Shown here: piece by piece, positions 27,193 to 40,818 of the stretch
Layout of the letters: the number at the start of each line of letters is the position of its first letter
How positions within the stretch are numbered: position 1 is the first letter of the stretch
NCBI RefSeq assembly: GCF_018704065.1
Contig: NZ_JAGUQP010000013.1
Span: forward strand, 1 to 64,000
DNA length: 64,000 bases
Direction of reading: 5' to 3'
DNA from: Desulfovulcanus ferrireducens
GTDB taxonomy: Bacteria > Desulfobacterota > Desulfovibrionia > Desulfovibrionales > Desulfonatronovibrionaceae
Translations under genes and position numbers: made by a program
Notes under the pieces: generated by a model
What the model was told of the DNA's origin: nothing
What the model saw: only the letters and a program-made list of their open reading frames with translations
The model's database searches: none

Positions 27193-28488
27193 ATGTCTGA
27201 TATTAAAGAAAAAATAAAAAAAATACTCATAAAAAATAATTTTTCTGAAAAAACACTAAAAATGTGGTTTGATCCATTAAATATTGAAAAAGATGAAAAA
27301 AAAATATATATAATATTCCAACATAAATTTTTATTTGATAACTATAAAATCAAGTTTAAAGATATAATTGAAAACGAAATTAATTTAGACTTTGAATACA
27401 AAATCATATCATTAAACACCAATAATAAAATATTAAAAAATTTTAAGAAAAAAATTAAAGAAAATAATAAAAATTTAAATTACGATTTTACATTTAAAAA
27501 TTTTATTTATAACAAAAAAAATCTTTTTCCAATTGTATCAGCTAAGGAAATATGCAATCACAACTCAGCAAAGTTTAATCCATTTGTAATTTATGGAGAA
27601 AGCTCAACAGGAAAAACACACCTATTAAAAGCAATTGTAAATGAAATTTTAAAAAATAAACATAATAGTAAAATACTATTTATCAATTCAGACGATTTGA
27701 ACAATAAATATATTGTAAAATTTAAAAGAAATCATATTACATTTAAACAATATATAGATAATTATGACTACCTAATTGTAGATGACTTTCAAGAAGTATT
27801 AAATTTTGATAGTCTACAAAAAGAATTAGTTACAATTTTTGATTTGTTTTATGAACAAAAAAAACAAATGATTTTCAGTTATACTGGCAAGTATTTACTA
27901 TTGGATAGACTTGATAAAAAGCTAAAATCCCGTCTAGAATGGGGTTTAATTGTAAATCTGAAAAAACCAGATCTAGAAATTAGAACTAAATTTATACGTA
28001 AATTTTGTGACGATAAAAAAATAAAATTATCTAATGAACAAATTTTAATTCTTGCACAAAAATTTAAAAATTTGAGAAATATAAAAGGTATCCTTTTAAA
28101 AATTTTAGCTTACACACAGCTCATAAATAATAACCTGAGAGAAAAAGAATTTTTTTCCATTTTAAATACAGTACAGGAGAAAAGAGCAGACAACTTAACC
28201 TTTGATAATATTATAGACATTGTAGCAGATGAAATGAACCTGGAAAGGGATGATATCCTTTCCTCAAAAAGAGAAAAAAAGATTGTCAAAGCCAGACAGG
28301 TGAGCATGTTTTTATGTCGTAAATTACTGAAATATTCATATCCAGAAATAGGAAAAATTTTTGGGGGAAAAGATCATAGTACCGTCATTTATAGTGTAAA
28401 AAAAATTCAAAGATTAAAAGAAGATAGCCGATTTATGAAATCTTTGTTAAAAAATCTGGAACAAAAATGTTCCTCACAAGAAAAATAG
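27193..28488 (+). CDS. dnaA: Chromosomal replication initiator DnaA, divergent form
   Basis: A 431-residue AAA+ initiator. The Walker A reads GESSTGKTH (135-143) where most DnaA proteins read GGxGLGKTH. Walker B is LIVDDFQ (about 194-200). SRLEWGL keeps the arginine of the sensor region. Domain IV ends in GGKDHSTVIYSVKKI, keeping the D-H-S/T DNA-contact residues but with Lys for Arg. The linker (domain II) is short. The gene is visibly more A+T-rich than gyrB and gyrA. It lies in the standard dnaA-dnaN-gyrB-gyrA order, so orthology is secure despite the divergence. Confidence 0.95.
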   Translation: MSDIKEKIKKILIKNNFSEKTLKMWFDPLNIEKDEKKIYIIFQHKFLFDNYKIKFKDIIENEINLDFEYKIISLNTNNKILKNFKKKIKENNKNLNYDFTFKNFIYNKKNLFPIVSAKEICNHNSAKFNPFVIYGESSTGKTHLLKAIVNEILKNKHNSKILFINSDDLNNKYIVKFKRNHITFKQYIDNYDYLIVDDFQEVLNFDSLQKELVTIFDLFYEQKKQMIFSYTGKYLLLDRLDKKLKSRLEWGLIVNLKKPDLEIRTKFIRKFCDDKKIKLSNEQILILAQKFKNLRNIKGILLKILAYTQLINNNLREKEFFSILNTVQEKRADNLTFDNIIDIVADEMNLERDDILSSKREKKIVKARQVSMFLCRKLLKYSYPEIGKIFGGKDHSTVIYSVKKIQRLKEDSRFMKSLLKNLEQKCSSQEK

Positions 28489-28633
28489 GTTCAAATTTCC
28501 TGAATCAGACAAAATTTGTCAAAAGTGAACCTTAATTGTTCATAAAAAAACGCTAAAAAAACAATTATTTTCAAATGGTTAATTAAATTATCTACAAATA
28601 GACCATCTTTAATAAAAATAGGAGAAAAAAAAG

Positions 28634-29782
28634 ATGTATATTAAGTTTATTAGAGAAGATGTCATTGAAGGTTTACAAAAGTCATCAGGCATAATTCCTG
28701 CCAAGACAGGTGCAGCTTTTTTAAGAACTATCTGGCTTGAAGCTAAAGAAGATAAACTTAAGATAAGGGCTACTGACTCGAATATTGAATTCACTGGAAA
28801 TTATCCGGCAATTGTCGGAGAAGAGGGCTTGGTCGGAGTACAAGGTAAGACTTTTGCCGATCTAATACGAAAATTGAAGCCAGGCGAAATTAGTCTTCGA
28901 CTTAAGGAAAATATTTTAATCGTGGAACAGGGAAAAAGAAGGTATCGTCTTCCGACAAGTGATCCATCGTGGTTTCAAAATTTTGAAAATTTTCCAAATG
29001 AAAACAAAGTGTTATGGTCAGGTGATATCTTGAAGGAAATTATTCAAAAAATTTCCTTTTGTATAAGTGATGATGATACTATGGAAGGTATGACTTGTAT
29101 GAGTTTTAAAGCTGTAAGCAATGACCATATAGAAATCTGTGGATTAAATGGACATCAATTTGCGTTGCTTAAATTTAAAAACGAAGATATTCATAGAATT
29201 TTACCAGAAGATGGTTTTTTAATCTCTAAAAAATTTCTTACAGAGTTAAAAAAATGGTTGTCTGAAGATGAAATAGAAATAAGTTTATCTAATAAAAGAT
29301 TATTTTTCAGGACACAAGAAAATAAAGAAATATTTTCATTTCCTTTAAGTGTATATAACTTTCCTGATTACCATGAACTGTTAAATAAATATGAAGATCA
29401 TTTTAACTCTGTTTTAGAAATAAACAAAGATGATCTGATTGAATCATTAGATAGGTTGATGATATTTAATTCGGAAACAAGTTCAACATATTTTAAGCTT
29501 AATGAAAATGAATTATTACTTTACGTAGAAGGAACCGATATAGGAGAAGCTTATGAGTCACTTCCATGTAATTACAAAGGAACTATAAAAAATATTGTCT
29601 TACTTACAAAGGATGTAATTGATATTTTAAATCACTTTGACTCTAAAATAGTAAAATTTCATTTCTCAGGACAAACCGAACCATGTAAAATTACAGGTGA
29701 TGAAGACTATAGTTATATGGTAATAACAATGCCCGTTGAGATTGAAGAGGAAGTTTATTATACAGAAGAAGAGGTAGAGTAA
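28634..29782 (+). CDS. dnaN: DNA polymerase III beta sliding clamp
   Basis: A 382-residue clamp, slightly longer than E. coli DnaN (366), built from three repeats of the clamp fold. GLQKSSGIIPAKT is the N-terminal match and the end ITGDEDYSYMVITMP is the typical C-terminal match. It encircles DNA as a dimer ring. AGGAG lies 10 bases before the ATG. Confidence 0.96.
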   Translation: MYIKFIREDVIEGLQKSSGIIPAKTGAAFLRTIWLEAKEDKLKIRATDSNIEFTGNYPAIVGEEGLVGVQGKTFADLIRKLKPGEISLRLKENILIVEQGKRRYRLPTSDPSWFQNFENFPNENKVLWSGDILKEIIQKISFCISDDDTMEGMTCMSFKAVSNDHIEICGLNGHQFALLKFKNEDIHRILPEDGFLISKKFLTELKKWLSEDEIEISLSNKRLFFRTQENKEIFSFPLSVYNFPDYHELLNKYEDHFNSVLEINKDDLIESLDRLMIFNSETSSTYFKLNENELLLYVEGTDIGEAYESLPCNYKGTIKNIVLLTKDVIDILNHFDSKIVKFHFSGQTEPCKITGDEDYSYMVITMPVEIEEEVYYTEEEVE

Positions 29783-29792
29783 TTAAAATTAG

Positions 29793-32189
<2,397 letters not shown>

Positions 32190-32232
32190 AATAGGTTAAG
32201 TGATAAAGGGTAAGGATTAAAGGAGAAAGATA

Positions 32233-34671
32233 GTGTTGGATAAAGTAAGTATCGAAGAAGAGATTAAGAAGTCATATCTGGAATATTCTTTAAGTGTTAT
32301 TATTGGTAGGGCTATTCCCGATGTACGTGACGGCTTAAAGCCTGTTCATCGTCGTATTTTATTTGCCATGCATGAACTTGGTAATACCTATAATCGCCCA
32401 TATAAAAAATCAGCCCGCATTGTTGGTGATGTTATAGGTAAATACCATCCACATGGTGATGCAGCTGTTTATGATGCCCTGGTAAGAATGGCTCAAGAGT
32501 TTAATATGCGCGATCCTCTTGTTGATGGCCAGGGTAATTTTGGTTCCATCGATGGCGACGCTGCAGCTGCCATGCGTTATACCGAAGTGCGCATGTCCAG
32601 ACTTGCCGGAGAGTTTTTAGCTGATATTGAAAAAGAAACTGTTAATTTTAGACCCAATTATGACAATTCACTACAGGAACCAGAGGTTCTGCCGACAAAG
32701 GTTCCTAACCTTCTTATCAATGGTTCATCAGGTATAGCCGTTGGCATGGCAACGAATATTCCGCCCCATAACCTGGGCGAGGTTATAGATGGCTTACTTT
32801 ATTTATTGGATAATCCACAGGCGCAAATTAAAGACTTGATGCGTTATATCAAGGGACCGGATTTTCCAACCGGTGCATATATGTATGGCCAAAAAGGCCT
32901 TGTTTCTGCTTATGAAACCGGGCGTGGAAGTATCAAAATCCGGTCTAAAATAGAAGTTCAGTCCAGGCCAAAGGGAATGGAATCTATTGTTATTTCTGAA
33001 ATACCGTATGCTCTGAACAAAGCTAATCTGGTGGAAAAAATTGCCGCGCTTGTAAATGAGCGCAAGATTGAGGGTATTACCGATCTCAGAGATGAATCAG
33101 ATCGTAGAGGTATTCGTATAGTTATAGATTTAAAGAAAGGGACAATTGCTGATGTAGTAATCAATAAACTATATAAATTTACTGCATTGGAAACAAGTTT
33201 TGGTATTAATATGATGGCTGTGGTCAATAATAGACCACAGCTTCTAAATTTGAAGCAAATACTGGAATATTTTATTGAGCATAGAAAAGAAATAATTATA
33301 AGAAGAACACGATATGACTTAAATAAGGCAGAACAGAGAGCACATATTTTAGAAGGACTTAGAATTGCTCTGGAAAATATTGATGAGGTTGTTGAGCTGA
33401 TTAAGTCTTCTAAAACACCTCGAGAAGCAAAAGAAAAACTGATGAACCGCTTTAATTTAAGCGATGTTCAGTCTCAGGCTATTCTGGATATGCGCTTACA
33501 AAGACTAACCAATCTTGAACAAGAGAAGTTACTTGAAGAATATAAAGAATTACTAAAAAAGATTGAATATTTAAAGAGTATTTTAGAAAATGTAGAGGTA
33601 TTGAAGGGAGTAATAAGGGAAGAACTAGAGGGCATAAAAAAACAATATGCTACTCCCAGAAGAACTAAAATAATGGAATATGATCCAGGTTCTATAAATA
33701 TTGAGGATATTATTCCAGATTCAAATGTTATTATTACATTGTCGAGAAATGGATATATTAAAAGAACGTCACTTGACAACTATCATCAGCAAAGAAGAGG
33801 TGGAAAAGGAATTGCTGGTGCAAATGTTTCAGAAAAAGATTTTATTACAAATTTAATTATTACTACTAATCATCAAGATTTATTCCTTTTTTCCAACAAA
33901 GGGAAAGTATACCGCCTTAAAGTATATGAAATTCCTGAAGGAAGTCGGATCGCTAAAGGCGTACATATGAATAATCTACTGCCGCTTACAGGCAATGAAT
34001 ATATTGCTAATATTATATCACTCCGTAATCTTGATGATGATAAATACTTTCTTTTTATTACTAAGAATGGAATGGTCAAAAAGACTTCTTTTTCAGAATT
34101 TAAAATACTACGCAGCCAGGGGAAAATAGCCATCAAGCTGAAAGAAGGTGATGAACTTATTGCTGTAAAAGTAATTGAATCAGATTCTGAGATAATTTTA
34201 ACAACCAGAAATGGATACGCTATACATTTTATGGGCAAAGAAATAAGGCCCATAGGAAGAAAAGCAATGGGGGTGAAAGGTATTGCCCTGCGTAAATCCG
34301 ACGAAGTAGTGTCAGCAGTCATAGTGAACGGAGATCATCGAAGAGATTTACTGACTATTTCTGAGAAAGGATTCGGAAAGAGAACAGATTTGAAAAACTA
34401 CAGAGTTCAGTCCAGAGGAGGAATGGGTATAAAAAATATGAAAATAACCCCAAAAACCGGGGCAGTGGTAGGGTCTTTTCTGGTAGCAGATAATGATGAA
34501 CTTGTTTTGCTTTCTTCGAATAATAAAATTATTCGGATTAAAGTAGATGAAGTACGTCGTGCAGGACGTGATACTCAGGGAGTGAAGTTGGTCAATCTGG
34601 AAGAAGATCAAAAAGTGATTTGTTTTGATATTGTGGTCCAGGAAAACAGTTTACAAGCAACCGAAGGCTAA
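32233..34671 (+). CDS. gyrA: DNA gyrase subunit A
   Basis: An 812-residue cleavage-ligation subunit. Catalytic Tyr116 lies in [19 protein letters not shown] is the intact GyrA box needed for wrapping. Six C-terminal beta-pinwheel blades follow. The helix equivalent to E. coli 81-87 reads GDAAVYD, with Ala where E. coli has Ser83. The start is GTG 32233 with AGGAGAAA upstream; a TTG directly follows. It ends the dnaA-gyrA run. Confidence 0.97.
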   Translation: MLDKVSIEEEIKKSYLEYSLSVIIGRAIPDVRDGLKPVHRRILFAMHELGNTYNRPYKKSARIVGDVIGKYHPHGDAAVYDALVRMAQEFNMRDPLVDGQGNFGSIDGDAAAAMRYTEVRMSRLAGEFLADIEKETVNFRPNYDNSLQEPEVLPTKVPNLLINGSSGIAVGMATNIPPHNLGEVIDGLLYLLDNPQAQIKDLMRYIKGPDFPTGAYMYGQKGLVSAYETGRGSIKIRSKIEVQSRPKGMESIVISEIPYALNKANLVEKIAALVNERKIEGITDLRDESDRRGIRIVIDLKKGTIADVVINKLYKFTALETSFGINMMAVVNNRPQLLNLKQILEYFIEHRKEIIIRRTRYDLNKAEQRAHILEGLRIALENIDEVVELIKSSKTPREAKEKLMNRFNLSDVQSQAILDMRLQRLTNLEQEKLLEEYKELLKKIEYLKSILENVEVLKGVIREELEGIKKQYATPRRTKIMEYDPGSINIEDIIPDSNVIITLSRNGYIKRTSLDNYHQQRRGGKGIAGANVSEKDFITNLIITTNHQDLFLFSNKGKVYRLKVYEIPEGSRIAKGVHMNNLLPLTGNEYIANIISLRNLDDDKYFLFITKNGMVKKTSFSEFKILRSQGKIAIKLKEGDELIAVKVIESDSEIILTTRNGYAIHFMGKEIRPIGRKAMGVKGIALRKSDEVVSAVIVNGDHRRDLLTISEKGFGKRTDLKNYRVQSRGGMGIKNMKITPKTGAVVGSFLVADNDELVLLSSNNKIIRIKVDEVRRAGRDTQGVKLVNLEEDQKVICFDIVVQENSLQATEG

Positions 34672-34734
34672 GAAGACTAAATTTTAAAAGGGGTGCATCT
34701 GATAGTTGCATCTGCTATTTATTGAAAGCTCATA
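34672..34734. other. Short gap after gyrA
   Basis: About 60 bases with no clear terminator. It is bounded on the right by element C2. Confidence 0.3.
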
Positions 34735-34881
34735 TTTTAACCGCAGACCCACGCAGACTAAGGCAGACATTCTTGTTAGGCAGACTTTGCTGAACTAAAA
34801 CCTGACGGCCTTTCAGGCCGGGACAACAGCGCGACCGGTAAGTCGTCAGGTGTTCTTCTTTGCGTGGGTCTGCGATTAAAA
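34735..34881 (+). repeat. Family C element (C2), intact ends
   Basis: A 147-bp repeat with 21-bp inverted termini that differ at one base (TTTTAACCGCAGACCCACGCA at the left; the right end read inward has T for C at position 7). The core is GGCCTTTCAGGCCGGGACA and GCGACCGGTAAGTCG. It lies between the convergent gyrA and malQ genes. Confidence 0.85.
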
Positions 34882-34997
34882 ATAAAAGAGAGGTTCAAGT
34901 AAGCAACCCTCGTATCCCTTAAATAAGCCTTTTCCCGACAGCTACAGACTCCGGACGCTATCTGAAAAGACATTTTTTTATTTTGTTTGAGCTTTAT

Positions 34998-36527
34998 TTA
35001 GTTTACTCTACGGCCATAGATATATGTAAGGCGAGAAATCATTTCCTCGATATGTTCAGTCAACTGATCCGGAAGCAGACGCCATTCCCAATTACCTGTG
35101 CTGCTTCCGGGTAGGTTCATTCTTGCTTCTGTATCCAGACCCAAGATATCTTGCATAGGTATTATAGATAATTTTGCCGTTGATGACAGGGCTAAGCGAA
35201 TAAACTCATTATGTACATTGAACTCATTTATATCCTTCCCAATATATTCACTAACTATCATTTTTTGTTGAATATTTAATTCGTTTTTATACCATCCTTT
35301 TATAGTATTATTATCATGCGTTCCAGTATAGACAACACTATTTCTTCTGTGATTGTGAGGAAGATATGGGTTTTTAGGTAAATCTGAATTAGCGTCATCC
35401 GCATCAGCAGCGTTAGCAAAGGCGAATTGCAGGACATTCATGCCTGGAAGATTGTATTTATCACGTAAATCAAGAACATCTTCTGTTATATGGCCAAGAT
35501 CTTCAGCCAGAAAACAATTTGGATCAAAAGTGTTCATCATCACTCGAAACAGATCATCTCCCGGTCCTTTTATCCATTGACCATTCTGTGCTGTTGGCTC
35601 ATTTGCCTCAACCTGCCAGTAAGAGACAAAGCCCCTAAAATGATCCAAGCGAACCAAATCATAGAGAGCAAGGTTGTGCTCAATTCGTTTTATCCACCAG
35701 TTAAAATTTTCTTTCTTTAATTTTTTCCAGTCATATATTGGATTGCCCCATAATTGTCCTTGAGGACTAAAATAGTCTGGCGGTGCTCCTGCTACAAATA
35801 GGGGAAGTTTATCCTTATCCAGAATAAAATATTCCGAATTTGCCCAGACATCACTACTGTCCAGGCTAACATAGATTGGAATATCACCTAAAATAAGGAT
35901 ATTTTTTCCATTGGCGTAATTTTTTAAATTTTGCCACTGATCAAAGGCTAAAAACTGAAAAAATTTTTGTTTTAAAACCTCTCTGGCCAGGTTTTGTGAC
36001 CACTTTTTGATTTCTTTTTCGTCTCTAAAACGTAAAAGCTTGGGCCAACAATACCAAGCAGAGCCCTGAAAATAGTCTTTTATAGCTTGATAGAGGCAAT
36101 AATCGTTTAACCAAAAGGCATTGTTTGCGCAAAAAGTATTAAACTTGGAATCATTCTCTATTCTTACCAAGTGACGAACAAAAACTTGGTTCAGGATATT
36201 TAATTTGAACTCACGAACAAGATCATAATCAACTCGGTTATGAGAGAAGGAAAAATTATAATCTAGTTCCCTTAGCGACACATAACCATCAATAATTAAT
36301 TTTTCCAGGCTTATAAAAAGGGGATTAAGAGCAAAGGAAGATGGAGAACTGTAAGGCGAATTACCAGTTCCTCCATTTACAGGGGTTAAAGGAAGAATTT
36401 GCCAAATAGTTTGACCTGAACGAAATAAAAAATCAATGAATTGACAGGCCCAGGGACCAAAATCACCTATGCCAAAATTAGACGGAAGGCTTGAAATATG
36501 AAGTAAAATACCACTTCTTCTATACAT
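34998..36527 (-). CDS. malQ: 4-alpha-glucanotransferase
   Basis: A 509-residue GH77 enzyme that transfers glucan segments between oligosaccharides. It matches the family throughout: SSLPSNFGIGDFG at the start, then the nucleophile Asp in VRLDHFRGF, the acid/base Glu in LAEDLGHIT and the transition-state Asp in GTHDNNT. It is the last gene of the purA-holB-glgB-malQ unit, 42 bases after glgB, and serves glycogen turnover. Confidence 0.95.
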   Translation of the reverse strand: MYRRSGILLHISSLPSNFGIGDFGPWACQFIDFLFRSGQTIWQILPLTPVNGGTGNSPYSSPSSFALNPLFISLEKLIIDGYVSLRELDYNFSFSHNRVDYDLVREFKLNILNQVFVRHLVRIENDSKFNTFCANNAFWLNDYCLYQAIKDYFQGSAWYCWPKLLRFRDEKEIKKWSQNLAREVLKQKFFQFLAFDQWQNLKNYANGKNILILGDIPIYVSLDSSDVWANSEYFILDKDKLPLFVAGAPPDYFSPQGQLWGNPIYDWKKLKKENFNWWIKRIEHNLALYDLVRLDHFRGFVSYWQVEANEPTAQNGQWIKGPGDDLFRVMMNTFDPNCFLAEDLGHITEDVLDLRDKYNLPGMNVLQFAFANAADADDANSDLPKNPYLPHNHRRNSVVYTGTHDNNTIKGWYKNELNIQQKMIVSEYIGKDINEFNVHNEFIRLALSSTAKLSIIPMQDILGLDTEARMNLPGSSTGNWEWRLLPDQLTEHIEEMISRLTYIYGRRVN

Positions 36528-36569
36528 AATTAATTCGTGATTTGTAATAATCGAATAAACTCAATAAGC

Positions 36570-38456
36570 TCAAGATTGAGGAGATAAAAAAATTATACTC
36601 AAAGGGGGTAGGGTTAGTTGTGCGGAATAGGGCAAGTTGTGACAACTTGATTCTTTTGTTTGAATAGGAGCAAAATTGCCTAAATTCGAGCCACCGTAGA
36701 CATGTGAGTCACTGTTTAAAACTTCATACCACAAACCAGCCCGGGGTAGACCAATAGTATAATTGTAGCGTGGTAGAGGGGTGAAATTGCAGACAATGGC
36801 CATAGGGGTTCTGTCTTTTTCCCAACGTAAAAAAGAAAGAACACTATTTTCTGTATCGTGACAATCAATCCAGCTAAACCCATCTGGTTCAAAGTCCAGT
36901 GTAAATAGGGCGGGATTAGAACGATAGAAATGATTGAGATCTCTAACCCAGCGTTTAAGGTTTTGGTGATCCGGGCAATCTAACAAGTGCCAATCCAGAC
37001 TTTGTTCGTGATCCCACTCTTTAATTTGGCCAAATTCTGAGCTCATAAAAAGTAGTTTTTTCCCGGGATGTGCAAACATATATCCAAAAAGGAGCCTTAG
37101 GTTGGCAAATTGTTGCCATCTGTCTCCCGGCATTTTATTCAAAAGCGAGCCTTTACCATAAACCACCTCATCGTGGGATAGGGGCAGTACAAAGTTTTCA
37201 CTAAAAGCATACCAAATGCTGAAAGTAAGCTGATCTTGATGATATTTGCGATGGATTGGGTCTTTTTGGAAGTAATCGAGGGTATCGTTCATCCAACCCA
37301 TATTCCATTTAAAACCGAATCCAAGTCCACCAATATACGTCGGACGAGATACCAATGGCCACGACGTGGATTCTTCCGCGAATGTATGTACATCTGGAAA
37401 ATTTTGATAGATCTGGGTATTTAGAAGTTTTAAAAAATCAATAGCCTCAAGATTTTCATTACCACCGTATTTGTTGGGCACCCATTCACCATTCTTTCTT
37501 GAATAATCAAGATAGAGCATCGAGGCTACAGCATCAACGCGTAGTCCATCCACATGAAACTTATCGAGCCAGAACAAAGCAGAACTAACAAGGAAAGATA
37601 CGACCTCGTAGCGACTGTAATTAAAAATATAACTGTTCCAGTCCGGATGATAACCTTTTCTTGGGTCCATATGTTCATACAGGTGGGTACCGTCAAAATA
37701 AGCCAGACCATGCTCATCAGAGGGAAAATGAGATGGAACCCAATCCATGATTACACCAATGTCATGCTGGTGCAGGACGTCTATCAGATACATCAGGTCC
37801 TGCGGAGTCCCATAGCGGCTGGTAGGAGCAAAAAATCCCACTCCTTGATATCCCCAAGAACCATAAAATGGATGTTCAACAAGTGGGAGAAATTCTACAT
37901 GGGTAAATCCCATATCTTTGATATACTCTGGCAGAATATGGGCTAGTTCACGATAGGAAAGAAAGCGACTTGGATTTTGCGGATCTCTTCTCCAGGAACC
38001 AAGATGTAGCTCATAGATTGATATTGGTCCATTAATATTATTTTTCTCTTTTCTTTTTTGCATCCACTGCTGATCGTGCCATTCATTATCCAGATCCCAA
38101 ATGATGGAGGCAGTATCAGGCGGAATTTCCCAGAGATAGGCCAGAGGATCACCTTTGTTTACTTGATAATTGTTTTTGGAGCGAATGAAATATTTATATT
38201 TTTGACCTGGCAAAGCTTCAGGAATAAAGCCTTCCCAAATTCCAGAGGAGTCCAGTCTGGGACTTAAGGGGTGAGTATTGTTCTTCCAATTATTAAAATC
38301 GCCAATGACTGATACATATTGTGCATTGGGTGCCCAGACAGCAAAAAAAGTTCCCTTGACCCCACCATTTTTAACTACATGGGAACCCAGCTTTTCATAT
38401 AGTCGAAAGTGTCGGCCTTGTTTAAAAAGATAGATGTCGTGTTCAGTGATTATCAT
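36570..38456 (-). CDS. glgB: 1,4-alpha-glucan branching enzyme
   Basis: A 628-residue GH13 branching enzyme. The N-terminal CBM48-like module ends near residue 110. The catalytic part shows GLRVDAVASMLY (nucleophile Asp), FAEESTSWP (acid Glu) and LSHDEVVYGKGSL (His-Asp). It makes alpha-1,6 branches in glycogen in the cytoplasm. Its ATG overlaps the holB stop by four bases, so it is coupled to a replication gene. glgA and glgC are not in the window. Confidence 0.95.
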   Translation of the reverse strand: MIITEHDIYLFKQGRHFRLYEKLGSHVVKNGGVKGTFFAVWAPNAQYVSVIGDFNNWKNNTHPLSPRLDSSGIWEGFIPEALPGQKYKYFIRSKNNYQVNKGDPLAYLWEIPPDTASIIWDLDNEWHDQQWMQKRKEKNNINGPISIYELHLGSWRRDPQNPSRFLSYRELAHILPEYIKDMGFTHVEFLPLVEHPFYGSWGYQGVGFFAPTSRYGTPQDLMYLIDVLHQHDIGVIMDWVPSHFPSDEHGLAYFDGTHLYEHMDPRKGYHPDWNSYIFNYSRYEVVSFLVSSALFWLDKFHVDGLRVDAVASMLYLDYSRKNGEWVPNKYGGNENLEAIDFLKLLNTQIYQNFPDVHTFAEESTSWPLVSRPTYIGGLGFGFKWNMGWMNDTLDYFQKDPIHRKYHQDQLTFSIWYAFSENFVLPLSHDEVVYGKGSLLNKMPGDRWQQFANLRLLFGYMFAHPGKKLLFMSSEFGQIKEWDHEQSLDWHLLDCPDHQNLKRWVRDLNHFYRSNPALFTLDFEPDGFSWIDCHDTENSVLSFLRWEKDRTPMAIVCNFTPLPRYNYTIGLPRAGLWYEVLNSDSHVYGGSNLGNFAPIQTKESSCHNLPYSAQLTLPPLSIIFLSPQS

Positions 38457-39280
38457 TTGTGCTGGCTAAAATTCCATAATTTTACAGCCAGCCAGTCCAA
38501 GACAATGTTTGGATTTGCCTTTACGTCAAGAGCCTGGTCGGCTAAATTCAGGGCCAAATGGATTTTACGCCATGTTGGTATATCTAATCTGGACCATAGC
38601 GAGCTCAGTTTGGAATCCTTTTTACCGTGCATGGTTTTCAACAGTTCGTATTGGGCGCAGAGAATAATTTTTTTGGCCTCGTCTTTGGTTAAAAAAGTTT
38701 TTTTTGTGGTCAAGTGAAACCAGCCACGACCAGTGTTTACAAAAGAGACAAATGGCTCCCATTTATCATTTATATCTTCAGGCCAGGAAAATTGTTCCCA
38801 GCTTAAGGTGAGAACAAAGCTACGTGAAATAAGGGTTGGAAGCAAACTTTCTCTCTGAGGGACCAGAAGGATAAAGTTATTACCCGGTATTGGTTCTTCC
38901 ATTGATTTTAAGAGGGCATTGGCAGATTCCGGGGTAATGTTTTGGGCCTCATTGATAATTACGACCCGGTTTTGGTGATGTGGCGGATGGGATAAGGTGG
39001 TTCGCATTTGACGAATGTCTTCGACTCCAACTCCCTCCCTGGTATCCAAAAGGATTAAATCACGGAAAACCTGGTCTTTAATTTGGGAGCATACCATGCA
39101 TTTTAGGCAAGGGGTATCTTCTGCGCAATTTAAGGCCATAGCCCAATAAAGGGCCAGGGAAAGACGCTGGTCCAGACGTCCGCCTTCCAGGACAAGGCTT
39201 TGAGGAGGATTTTTTTTAAGTTTCTGAAAAAATTGCAGGACTCGTTGTTGATTCTCTGGTATAATAAAAAAAGTGGACAT
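38453..39280 (-). CDS. holB: DNA polymerase III delta' subunit
   Basis: A 275-residue clamp-loader subunit. A Cys-rich zinc module is present (NCAEDTPCLKCMVC). The Walker A position (LEGGRLDQRL) is degenerate, as in delta' subunits, and the ISRSF match fits the SRC motif. EAQNITPESANALLKSMEEP is diagnostic. I start at ATG 39280 (MSTFFII); a longer ORF adds 36 residues of a hydrophobic, unlikely N-terminus. It overlaps glgB. Confidence 0.88.
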   Translation of the reverse strand: MSTFFIIPENQQRVLQFFQKLKKNPPQSLVLEGGRLDQRLSLALYWAMALNCAEDTPCLKCMVCSQIKDQVFRDLILLDTREGVGVEDIRQMRTTLSHPPHHQNRVVIINEAQNITPESANALLKSMEEPIPGNNFILLVPQRESLLPTLISRSFVLTLSWEQFSWPEDINDKWEPFVSFVNTGRGWFHLTTKKTFLTKDEAKKIILCAQYELLKTMHGKKDSKLSSLWSRLDIPTWRKIHLALNLADQALDVKANPNIVLDWLAVKLWNFSQHK

Positions 39281-39310
39281 ATTAACCAAGCAATGAAACA
39301 GTAAAATAAT

Positions 39311-39379
39311 GAAGCGGTGAAGCGGAGAATGGAAAAAAACTGATGAAAAGAGGACTAAATAGACCGTTTCACCGCTTTC
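39311..39379. repeat. Inverted repeat between purA and holB
   Basis: GAAGCGGTGAAGCGG (39311-39325) can pair with CCGTTTCACCGCTTTC (39364-39379) with few mismatches, in a GTGAARC-rich low-complexity gap. It may limit read-through from purA into holB. Confidence 0.55.
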
Positions 39380-39392
39380 TTGTTTCACTGCT

Positions 39393-40802
<1,410 letters not shown>

Positions 40803-40818
40803 TTACACCTCAAAATTA

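Noticed and set aside
39281-39388. N-terminal extension of holB
   Set aside because: The added residues are hydrophobic and read from low-complexity DNA; the clamp-loader match begins at ATG 39280.
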